Shown here: piece by piece, positions 1-7,174 of the stretch
Position numbering within the stretch: the stretch's first letter is position 1
Layout of the letters: each line of letters starts with the position of its first letter
Assembly (NCBI GenBank): GCA_030849075.1
Contig: JASAOO010002865.1
Span: 1 to 11,893, forward strand
From: Zelonia costaricensis
Lineage: Eukaryota; Euglenozoa; Kinetoplastea; Trypanosomatida; Trypanosomatidae
Length of the DNA: 11,893 nt
Direction: 5' to 3'
The notes under the pieces: generated by a model
Databases searched by the model: none
What the model saw: only the letters and a program-made list of their open reading frames with translations
What the model was told of the DNA's origin: nothing
Position numbers and translations under genes: made by a program

Positions 1-668
1 GTCATGCGCGCCGTCAGCTCGCCAGGGCTGTGCTCGTCGTGCCACCCGATGTCCTGGCGCAGCGCAGCCTCGAAGAAGCGCAGGCGGAGGCGTGCCACCT
101 GTCGGCTCGCAGCAACCGTCCAGCACAGCACGTGGCCGCCGTTCACCACGAACATCCCGACGCCCACGTACACCATGATCAGCGCCGTCTTCGCCGTGCT
201 CTGTTCGGCGCTTCCTACGTCCGACATGAGGTCCGTGGCGATCCTGCCAAAGACGAAGGAAAACACAGGCATGCCGGCACCGCTGGCAACAGCAAAAGCC
301 GTGCCCACGAGCATCAGCACGCGGTCCGCCGTGTCAGCGTAGCGGAAGATCTCCATGGGGCCCACGCTCGGGCGCACCTCGGTGGGCTTCACCACCTCAT
401 CCGCGCTGAACGCCGGGCGGCCGCTCCTGCCACTCGCGCTCCCGCTCTCGTCCGCAGCGTCCTTGTCATGTGCCACATCACCCTCGCACACGCCAGCGAC
501 ATACAGCTGCGACAAGCCACCCGTCTCGGCGCACGTATCAGCCACCGCACGGGCAGCACCGCGCTGCACCACCTGCGACGCCTCCGGCGAGAACGGCTCG
601 CGACTGTCCTCACTGCCAAACACGGAGCCGCGCGTGGCATCCGCGTCGTACACCGGCTCCTTCGACAT
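1..668 (-). CDS. MDR1: ABCB-type multidrug transporter (P-glycoprotein/MDR1), N-terminal 222 codons, cut by window edge
   Basis: This is the N-terminal part of an ATP-driven efflux pump with the architecture TM domain - nucleotide-binding domain, normally repeated twice in about 1,300 residues; the rest lies left of the window. The start is the first ATG after an in-frame TGA at 803-801, with a purine at -3. Residues 1-104 form a hydrophilic, net acidic tail. M105 begins a classic ABCB core: FRYADTADR (108-116), TM1 about 117-141 (VLMLVGTAFAVASGAGMPV), a short external loop 142-159, TM2 about 160-182, then CWTVAASRQ (182-190) and FFEAALRQDIGW (198-209) followed by GELTARM (216-222). These last blocks match the first intracellular coupling-helix region of eukaryotic P-glycoproteins. 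Walker motifs are outside the window. Leishmania has such a full-size P-glycoprotein (MDR1, also called ABCB4) linked in the literature to resistance to hydrophobic drugs; the symbol is an inference, since another full-size ABCB paralogue is possible. Confidence 0.9.
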   Translation of the reverse strand, partial: MSKEPVYDADATRGSVFGSEDSREPFSPEASQVVQRGAARAVADTCAETGGLSQLYVAGVCEGDVAHDKDAADESGSASGRSGRPAFSADEVVKPTEVRPSVGPMEIFRYADTADRVLMLVGTAFAVASGAGMPVFSFVFGRIATDLMSDVGSAEQSTAKTALIMVYVGVGMFVVNGGHVLCWTVAASRQVARLRLRFFEAALRQDIGWHDEHSPGELTARM

Positions 669-680
669 TGCGCTCAAGAG

Positions 681-700
681 CACACACACACACACACACA
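681..700 (+). repeat. (CA)10 microsatellite beside the MDR1 start codon
   Basis: This is a perfect CA array on the + strand, read as (UG)10 in the MDR1 transcript, ending 12 bases before the ATG. It is the CA array closest to a start codon in the window. Confidence 0.95.
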
Positions 701-926
701 AACGCACGAGTTGGTGCTCGCGGCACGAAACAGATGGCGTTTTAGGCAGACCAACGAAGCAGGGGCGGTCAACCACGGAACCGGTCGACCGCGTAAGTGC
801 TCACTGCGATAGCGGGCGGCCCTATGCTCCCACCGCGATTGTGCTCGTTGCACACGCGTGCGATGCGTCACGCACCGTACAGTGGAGTGATGTCAAGATA
901 TACGCACGTATACACGCACGTAGATG

Positions 927-956
927 CACACACACACACAAACACACAAACACAAA
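927..956 (+). repeat. (CA)7 with degenerate CA/CAAA extension
   Basis: A perfect (CA)7 at 927-940 is followed by AACACACAAACACAAA-type imperfect units. It falls inside the probable MDR1 leader. Confidence 0.85.
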
Positions 957-1268
957 CGCACGATAAAGAGGTAGCAGACGGAGCAATGCAGATCACTGAG
1001 GACTGCAGAACCCACAGGTCTAGAACCCTCACAACAGAGAAAAATGGAAGGGAGGAGCGCCAGGGTTTTAATGGTGACAGAGTAGGTGACGTTCTACGTC
1101 GGTCAACTGTGGGCCTCGAAGAATGTGGTGGCCGAGGTGACTATGTGACAGCGGAAGCGCGCCTTGCAGCGGAGCGTTACAACCCCGAGAAGAATGCCTT
1201 AACCGGGGAAGGTAAGAGCAGCACGCACGGACACACACACAGCAGGCACAGGGCGAGGTGCTTGTTCA

Positions 1269-1312
1269 CTGATGTGGCGAAGCGAAGGAAAAAGAAAACG
1301 AAGAGGAAAGTT
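1269..1312 (-). promoter_or_regulatory. candidate trans-splice acceptor for MDR1
   Basis: On the minus strand, a pyrimidine-rich tract (about 1310-1280, mostly T and C) is followed by the first AG at 1270-1269 (ACATCAG). This polypyrimidine-then-first-AG layout is what trypanosomatids use for spliced-leader addition. It would give a leader of about 600 nt without upstream AUG. It is a prediction only; see the alternative at 1336-1395. Confidence 0.45.
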
Positions 1313-1335
1313 GACGTCACAAGCACACGTCGGCA

Positions 1336-1395
1336 CTGATCAACGCACGTCAAACAACAAAAAAGAAGCCAACACAAGAAGAGGCTAAAGCGTGA
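1336..1395 (-). promoter_or_regulatory. alternative trans-splice acceptor for MDR1
   Basis: The minus strand reads a T/C-rich tract over about 1390-1360 (including a run of six T) and the first AG at 1337-1336 in TTGATCAG. It competes with the acceptor at 1269. Trypanosomatid genes often use more than one acceptor, so both may be real. Confidence 0.4.
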
Positions 1396-1922
1396 AGATC
1401 CACGAAAGAAACCACGAACTCGCACGACGACGAGCCATACATCAAGACACCCACACCCAAGTCAAAGCAGGAGAGGTTTAGGTTATCGCACTATCCGGCA
1501 CGGCACGGGGGGGTAGGGGCAAGGGGGCTGTAGAGCCAGCGTAAAAGAGGGAAACAGAGTGAAGAAGCCTCGGAGGCCGCAAGAGCAGCACGCACGTCTT
1601 TGTTTCCTGGCAACGGACAGAAGAAAAAAAAAACGAAGAGCGCCAGATGTGCCGCCGGGGTGATCAAACGAAGTGAATACAAAACCGGAGTTTTTTGTGT
1701 GGTTGCTTCCTACACCGAATGCGGGCTCTCACGCTGGCGGCGTTTCTGAAACACTGTCTATCCAAAGGCACACCCAGTACAAGCGAGGAGGGGAAGCGCC
1801 TGTTGTGTCGGCGCGTCGAACTCGCTCTCTCGCTCTTTTTACGTTCGCCCGGCGCTCGCGTGGTCGCTCCTGTAGTGAAGCGGTGCACGTGCGGGACTCG
1901 TAGGGGGGGTGGCGTTGAGGGG

Positions 1923-1937
1923 AGCAGCAGCAGCAGC
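1923..1937 (+). repeat. (AGC)5 trinucleotide repeat
   Basis: This is a perfect AGC array within the purine-rich spacer. The same trinucleotide array occurs inside the amastin gene (6378-6393), where it encodes five cysteines. Confidence 0.9.
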
Positions 1938-2175
1938 AGGGGGGAAAGAAGGAAGGAGTAGGGAGTTGCGTGTATTCGATAAAGGAACGCAGAAGTAACG
2001 CGTAGGGACAAGGGCAGAAATGACAGGACAAAGAGCGAAAGGAAAGAGAGTGTGGCGTCGCCACGGGTCGTGCGTCTGGCGCTGTCGGTGTGTCGTATGT
2101 GCAGCAATAGCGGCACTTGTGACGCGCTCCACGGTTGCGGGGCACCCGGTTCCAAGTCCGCTTGCACTCCAAGGG

Positions 2176-2220
2176 ACACACACACGTAGACGCGCGCGCG
2201 TGTGTGTGTGTGTGTGTGTA
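2176..2220. repeat. alternating purine-pyrimidine tract (CA, CG, TG), Z-DNA/hairpin candidate
   Basis: Positions 2176-2188 alternate purine and pyrimidine, and after a one-base break 2190-2220 alternate perfectly for 31 bases: (CG)5 at 2191-2200, then TG units. The CA arm (2176-2185) is complementary to the TG arm, so the block can also fold as an imperfect hairpin. Alternating CG/TG is the sequence class that most easily adopts left-handed DNA. Confidence 0.75.
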
Positions 2221-3273
2221 GTTCGCCTAGAGCTAGAGGATCGGGGCTGGTTGGGGGGGAGGAAAGTGGAGGAGGAGCGAAGAGCAACAGAAGGCAAATC
2301 ACTGAAGCGAAAACCAATCTGAGCGAGAACAGGAAGAAGAAAAAAAAAGGGAGACGACAATGGCCGTTTGCGCAGGGAGGTGGAGCGCTGCTGAAATCGC
2401 AGTAGGGAAGTGGGCAGATGGAGGGGGGGTATGGGGAGGGGGGAGGTGCTGGACGCCACAGGGTGCGAGACTGGGAGCAGTAAGGGGAGGAAGGCAATGG
2501 AAGACAAAAATAAAATGACGTGTGAGGGTGTTCGTCTGCTGTTGGGTCGAGACACGACACGGCTACACACACGATGTGACGGGAGGGAGAGAGGGGAGGT
2601 AGGAAGGAAGGGTACACGAGGAGGAGAAGAGAAGGAGAAGAAGAAACAGAAACTGAAGAAGATCGGAAGAGCTAAGTGGCGTAAAGCGAAAAAGGGGAAG
2701 CGAAGAGCACCTTGGAACACGGCGTGCACGCAACACGCGAGGACTGCCGGTGTAGAGAAAACAGGGCAACGAGAGTAGAGTCGGAGAGAACGAGGGAGGG
2801 AGAAGGCGGGGGGGACTCGCACACAGCAGCCACGCCAAGGAAGCAGAAACAAAAGAAAAGTGGTGGAGGTGGTTGCAGCAATGGCCAGAGAGTGTGGAGG
2901 GCGCCGCGAAGCGGGGCGGACACACGGTCAGGTGAAGCTATGACGTTAGCGCGTGTGCGTGTGTGAATTCTCGAAGGTGGTCTCAGTGCGGGTGTGGGGA
3001 ACGGAGGAGATTCAGCAGAAGGACAAAGATTTAAAGAGCTGACAGTGTGAGGTGAGGTAGATGAAGTTTGCCGAGTGGTGCGCGGGACCAGAACACGGGT
3101 TCGCAGGGCCGTGGAACGTAGAGGGCAGAGGCGAGGGAGTGGAGGTGATCAAGTTGGAGGTGAGGACGTGCAACTAGGGAAGAGAAAACACTTGAGAAGG
3201 TTGCGTGCCTTCGTGGGGGGGGAGTGCGAGCACACTTTGTGAGAAGGTAGGGAAAGAGTGTGGCTTTGGCGAC

Positions 3274-3375
3274 AGGGGGGGGGGCGGGGGCCGCCGGCAG
3301 CGAGATGGGCACCCCCCCCCCGCGGGGGCCCGCCGCGGGGGGCGGGCCCCGGGGGNTCACTGCCCCCCCCCCATC
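3274..3375. other. GC-only palindromic stretch with undetermined base, probable low-quality or gap-edge consensus
   Basis: A run of ten G at 3275-3284 leads into GC-only blocks, then long C and G runs that are near-palindromic (about 3312-3355), an N at 3356, and another run of C at 3363-3372. Long homopolymers plus GC palindromes around an N are typical of sequencing compression or a poorly resolved join. Treat the bases here as unreliable. Open frames crossing it are meaningless. Confidence 0.7.
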
Positions 3376-4840
3376 CCCATCTCCCTGTACGACATTTCTC
3401 GCAGTCACCTCGCCTCGCCCCACGTCTTCTCCTCGCCCACGCACGGTTGCAGAACTGCCTGCCGGCGGCGCACAGCGGGCAAGGGGGGAGGGGAAGGGAG
3501 TTGGTGAGAACGCAACGGCAGATGGAAAGCCGGCACGCACGGCAGGTCCCCTCTTCTCCCATCCTCCCTTTTTTCCTTCTGCGGCTCGTGCCCAGGAGGC
3601 GCAGGCGGGCAGTTTCGTGGAGGAGTACGGTCTGGCAGGCCAAAGACGTACTCAAATCTTCTTTTTGGGGGTGGCGTTTTTGTATTCGTTCTTATTTGCA
3701 CGCCGTCGAGGCACCATGACAGCCACAAAGCGACACCAAAGCCTCACCTGCTCTGCTCATATCAGCTCTCCGACTGGCGCACTGCGGGTCCTGTGTGCGC
3801 ACTGCCGCGCTCCTTCCCATCCTCCCGCATTCGCAGTGTCACCAGCTCGCCACAAGTCGCGGACACGAAAGAAAGAAAGAAGAAGGGGGAAAGCTGACGC
3901 GCGACACGGCAAGCGAGTGCGAGAGGAGGGGTGGAGAGGTGTTCACGAGTACGTGCGACGGCGTAAGTGCCTGCGCACGTGTGTGTGTGTGTGTTTACGT
4001 GACTGGTTCTTGCCCTCGGAACCTCGGAAAGACGCTTTTAGGTGTCAGCATACAAGCTGACCGACACACTTGCCAGCCCGAGTGCAGCAAGGCGTCCGCG
4101 TGAGAGCCGACGAGCTCCCTCACCACCCTGTCGCTGATCCTTGTACGGAGGAGGGGGGGCGGGGCGGGGGCATTCGTTCGCGGTGGGCGCTGCTCGCAGT
4201 GCTAGGTGTGACGAACATATGGATAGGCGACTCTCCCCCGTTTGGGACGTCTACATGGGGTTGTCATCGGGAGTGTCGGGGAGCGCCACCGGACAGAGAT
4301 GCGTGAGGTCTGCACGTGAAGGTGCGCGGTTGAGGCGAAGACCAAGACTGCAAAGGCTGCGAAGGCGCCGCCACGTCCACGAGCCTCGCGCCGCAGCCGA
4401 GGACGCTACTGGAAGTGACGAAGACGGGAGGGGGAATGAGGAGAGAGACAGCCAGACTCGTGGTGCGACTGACGACCAGGTTGAACACAACCCACGGGGA
4501 ACATGGACGCGTTAGTGGGTGGGTGAGTGGGGGGAGGGGAAGAGAGAAAGATAGAAACCGAAGAGTGGGAAGGGAAACACGGCAGGCCGGCAGGCAGGCG
4601 GGGAAGGGAGTGCGCTTATACATTCAACAACGACCGAGGCACCGCACACTCCGTCGTCGCACAAGAGGAGAAGACAGGCAAAACAAAAAAAAAGTCACTC
4701 ACGAGGGGGGAAAAAGGACCACACACGCGCGGCAACGTCCAGCCCAAAGCGACGAACACCGCGACGCTCTCCCGAGCTGACCCAACGCTACGCAGAAAGG
4801 ACGCGGACACCAAACCAGAGGCGGCGAAGGGAAAGCCAAA
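3376..4840. other. mixed-composition intergenic spacer, no gene seen
   Basis: Just right of the N the + strand turns pyrimidine-rich (about 3376-3450 and 3548-3580), then becomes mixed. Sense and antisense ATGs both occur at ordinary frequency. A + strand polypyrimidine tract at 3548-3580 is followed by AG at 3594-3595, but no convincing frame follows. A (GAAA)-type purine run lies at about 3867-3895. I see no coding bias, tRNA or other RNA gene. Confidence 0.55.
3979..3994 (+). repeat. (GT)8 microsatellite
   Basis: This is a perfect GT array on the + strand in the spacer, in the opposite orientation to most CA arrays of the window. Confidence 0.9.
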
Positions 4841-6117
4841 GGCCGGAGAGAGAGGGGAAGAGGGGGGGAGTTGATCAGCGAATGGAGGGGAGGGGGGGAG
4901 GCGTCAAGAGGGGCGCCTGCAGAGCGCGGCTGTGCAGACAGAGGCACGGGAAAGGCGCGGGCCAGTGCTTTGTGGCTCACCCTTGCCATGCAGCTGGACA
5001 AGCGACACCCGCCCCCGCCCCCCTCCCAACGCAGCCGAACGGAGCAACAGAGAAAGAACAAAAGAAGAAAGTGAGATTGAGTACACGGAGAAAGCGAAGG
5101 GAGGGGGAAAGATGCACAACGAAGCTAAGAGACAGTGGCGCAGGCGGGTGGCCACACGCACGCGGCCGCAAGTGTCCATACACGCACCCCTGCCGCCACC
5201 GCACCGCACACTTCTCCTCCACCCCTTCCCCGTTCAGGTCAGCGTGTTGCACTGGATGCCTGTCTGTGCGTGCCCACGTCAAGTCACTCGGCACACATAG
5301 TCCGTGACCGGCGCAAGCCGCACCCCACGCGACTGTGGGGTGGGGGGGGGGAAGAAAAAAAGACCGCGCGCACTAAGAAGAGTGCAAAGAGTCACGAAGG
5401 TGGACGGAAAACTAGAGGACGCAAAAAGGGGAAAGAAGATGGCGCAATGCGCCACGCGACAGGTTTCACCTCCTCCTCCTTACCAGCCCCCCCGGCGACT
5501 CTCACACGATCGGCGGGTGGTCGACGACGCGTCGTGTTCAGCGAGAACAGCGGGTGAGGGAATGAACTGGAGATGTCGTCGTCGTGCTAGGAGGGGTGGG
5601 GGAGGCTCGTGGAGAGCACCCGCACTGCTCCATGTAACAGGGTGGCCGTGTGGCGGCGATACGACCAACTCAAGCGACATGAAAGAAGGGCCGCGCGCTT
5701 TGTGAAAGTCGCGCGAAGGAGGAAACCAGTGCGGGAAACGAGAGCGAGAGGGGCGGATAAAGTTGATGCCAGCGCGCCTCATATCTCAAACAAACGAAGA
5801 AATCAGGGCAACGCATGGAAGCATCAAACGTGGCTACGCGTCCGCGCTCGGCCACGGGGCCTTCCCCAGACACAGAAAGAGAACTCGCCTCCCCTCGATC
5901 ACACACACACACACACACACACCCAGACACACCCAGACACACCCAGATGGAAGTGGTGCAGACGAGAGTGGGAGAAAAAATGAGAAAAATGAAGAAGGAG
6001 AAAACCAGTTTTCCTCTTTGTTTTTGATCTGAAACCAAGTTGCAAAACTGGAAAGCGAGCGGCACACGACACCAGCGCGTCACACGTGTCGTCCGCACGT
6101 CCCCTCGCCAGCAGAGA
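4841..6117 (-). other. 3' flank of the amastin gene, probably containing its 3' UTR
   Basis: Transcription from the amastin gene continues through this stretch. The + strand is again purine-rich at 4840-4910, 5040-5115, 5335-5440 and 5960-6005, giving pyrimidine tracts in the sense strand. Amastin mRNAs in Leishmania are known for long 3' UTRs that often carry a roughly 450-nt regulatory SIDER2 retroposon; I cannot recognise one here by eye, and its presence is neither shown nor excluded. No open frame looks real. The 3' end cannot be placed from sequence, because polyadenylation in these organisms is set by the next splice acceptor. Confidence 0.45.
5900..5948 (+). repeat. (CA)11 followed by three 10-bp tandem units ACCCAGACAC
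   Basis: A perfect (CA)11 covers 5900-5921. Overlapping its end, ACCCAGACAC is repeated at 5921-5930 and 5931-5940, with a third diverged copy at 5941-5948. It lies about 170-220 bases after the amastin stop, so it is likely within the 3' UTR. The 10-mer looks like a derivative of the CA array. Confidence 0.9.
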
Positions 6118-6699
6118 TCAGCACGGGAGGAGGAGGATAAAGATGTCCACGAGGTTCACGGCGCAGGCGACCACGAGCAGAATGAAGCCCGTGCCGAGCT
6201 GCATACCATCCGTGTACGTCCCATTCACGCCCGGAAAGCTCTTCATCTTCACACACACGTCGACGCTGCCCATGTAGTAGCTGCCCTGAGAGTCCAGGTA
6301 GCTGTTCAGCATGCAGCCCCAGCTGATCGCAAGAAGCACCACGACGGCGAGGCACGCCGCCATGCAGATGTACTTGAAGCAGCAGCAGCAGCAGGTGCTG
6401 AAGGCGTTCAAGAGGATGGAGACTGCAACGAGGATAGCCGCAACGATGGCGCACGTCTCTGCCGCCTTGAAGCGGCTGAGCCGTCCGTTGCAGTTCGACC
6501 ACACATCACCAGGCTTGTAGGAGTACTGGAGCTGGTAGCACTTGTTGCGGATACCCCACATCGTGATACAGTAGTCATTGTTGAGCTTGTACACGTTTTC
6601 GTTCCTCGGCTGGTACATGCCAATCGGAGTACCGACCGCGATCAAAACCAGCGAGGCAAACTGGAGAATGCCGAACACAATACCGAAAATGCAGCCCAT
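6118..6699 (-). CDS. amastin-like surface protein, 193 residues, complete
   Basis: Amastins are small four-pass membrane glycoproteins of trypanosomatids, abundant on the amastigote stage inside the host cell. The frame opens with ATG in a favourable context (AAAATGG) and ends with TGA at 6120-6118; 193 residues is the usual family length. Predicted membrane segments are about 5-25, 80-100, 110-130 and 168-191. The first external loop carries CITMWGIRNKC (44-54), which matches the family signature C-x-[TS]-x-[WF]-G-x-[KRQ]-x-x-C with Met and Lys at two usually more restricted positions. AVGTPIGMY (21-29) after TM1 is also family-like. The second external loop has one N-glycosylation sequon, NGT at 159-161. 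Odd points are an MGC start and five consecutive cysteines (103-107) in the loop between TM2 and TM3, coded by a (TGC)5 array. The subfamily (alpha to delta) is undetermined. It sits alone, not in the tandem array common for amastins. Confidence 0.95.
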   Translation of the reverse strand: MGCIFGIVFGILQFASLVLIAVGTPIGMYQPRNENVYKLNNDYCITMWGIRNKCYQLQYSYKPGDVWSNCNGRLSRFKAAETCAIVAAILVAVSILLNAFSTCCCCCFKYICMAACLAVVVLLAISWGCMLNSYLDSQGSYYMGSVDVCVKMKSFPGVNGTYTDGMQLGTGFILLVVACAVNLVDIFILLLPC

Positions 6700-6812
6700 T
6701 TTGTTTTCTGTTCTGTTGCTGTGTTTTCGTTCTCCTTTCTCCTCGTCGTGTGCCTAGCGGGTGGCTGTGTCGACAAAAAAGGCCGTGGGGTGGGGTAGGG
6801 CAAGTATGAGCG

Positions 6813-6864
6813 CTGGGGAGAGGGGGAAGCACGAGGGGGGGAGGGAGGGAGGGAAGGGGGGCAC
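6813..6864 (-). promoter_or_regulatory. candidate trans-splice acceptor for amastin
   Basis: On the minus strand, a C/T tract of about 40 bases (6861-6818) ends at AG 6814-6813 (CTCTCCCCAG), giving a leader of 113 nt plus the spliced leader, without upstream AUG. Two other AGs could serve: 6889-6888, after a T/C tract at about 6918-6892, and 6766-6765 (GACACAG). The first is preferred for tract length and distance to the ATG. Confidence 0.55.
6835..6861 (+). other. G-quadruplex-type motif within the amastin polypyrimidine tract
   Basis: The + strand has five G runs in 27 bases: G7, GGG, GGG, GGG and G6, separated by single or double A. This satisfies the usual four-run, short-loop definition of a G-quadruplex. 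The + strand is the template for amastin; the sense strand is the matching C-rich (i-motif type) sequence. Confidence 0.85.
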
Positions 6865-6917
6865 ACGGAAGGAAGCCGGGAGGGGTCCTGGGAGGCGACA
6901 AAATGAAGAGAAAGAGC

Positions 6918-6918
<1 letters not shown>

Positions 6919-6950
<32 letters not shown>
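6919..6950 (+). repeat. (AC)16 microsatellite
   Basis: This is the longest perfect dinucleotide array in the window. It lies about 220 bases upstream of the amastin start and just upstream of the candidate acceptor at 6889. Confidence 0.95.
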
Positions 6951-6955
<5 letters not shown>

Positions 6956-7131
6956 AACGAAACAAACAACTTCACACTTGTGCACAAGCACGTACGCGAT
7001 GCCCGCTATTGGCAACTCGAGAAGTCTTGTGGTTTCTACGCCGGAGAGAGATGGAGAAGAGAAAAGAAGGAGGGCGGCGTAAACGGATCAGGCGATGCGT
7101 AATGCTCAGGAGAACAAGGAACTTGAGGCAC

Positions 7132-7174
7132 TTTTTTTTTTCTTTACGAAGGATCGGTTTGGGGGGGGGGGGGG
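7132..7174 (+). repeat. poly-T (10) and poly-G (14) homopolymers
   Basis: Ten T at 7132-7141 and fourteen G at 7161-7174 lie close together upstream of amastin. Poly-G of this length can fold as a quadruplex and is prone to sequencing length error. Confidence 0.85.

Larger units (their letters stand above)
669..1435 (-). other. probable 5' leader zone of MDR1, free of sense ATG
   Basis: This is the stretch directly upstream of the MDR1 start. In the transcript sense (minus strand) I find no ATG between 669 and 1435, while the + strand has twelve. It contains three candidate trans-splice acceptors (AG at 1270-1269, 1337-1336 and 1029-1028), which would give leaders of roughly 600, 667 and 359 nt plus the spliced leader. 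It also holds two CA arrays. No coding frame here looks real: the open frames on both strands are built from repeats and purine runs. The identification as a leader is inferred from position and AUG absence, not from transcript data. Confidence 0.5.
1436..3273. other. purine-rich intergenic spacer, no gene seen
   Basis: The + strand is strongly rich in A and G, especially from about 1900 to 3270, so the transcript sense is a near-continuous series of polypyrimidine tracts (for example around 1622-1638, 2330-2350, 2580-2680 and 2760-2810). Long open frames on the minus strand here (up to about 340 codons) are low-complexity Ser/Pro/Leu/Phe/Arg strings produced by pyrimidine runs, overlap each other in several frames, and are not credible genes. 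Sense-strand ATG occurs only at 1436-1442. Several places could serve as trans-splice acceptors. Confidence 0.6.

Noticed and set aside
1664..2852. Long overlapping minus-strand open frames of about 317 and 337 codons
   Set aside because: They overlap in different frames, consist of Ser/Pro/Leu/Phe/Arg-rich low complexity from polypyrimidine runs, and cross the TG/CG microsatellite. Lack of stops follows from composition, not coding.
3149..4060. Several frames of 100-266 codons crossing the N at 3356
   Set aside because: They depend on unreliable homopolymer lengths, contain an undetermined codon, and exist on both strands at once.
4841..6117. SIDER2 retroposon in the amastin 3' flank
   Set aside because: It is expected from knowledge of amastin mRNAs, but I see no recognisable element or target-site duplication. 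A profile search would be needed, so it is not listed.
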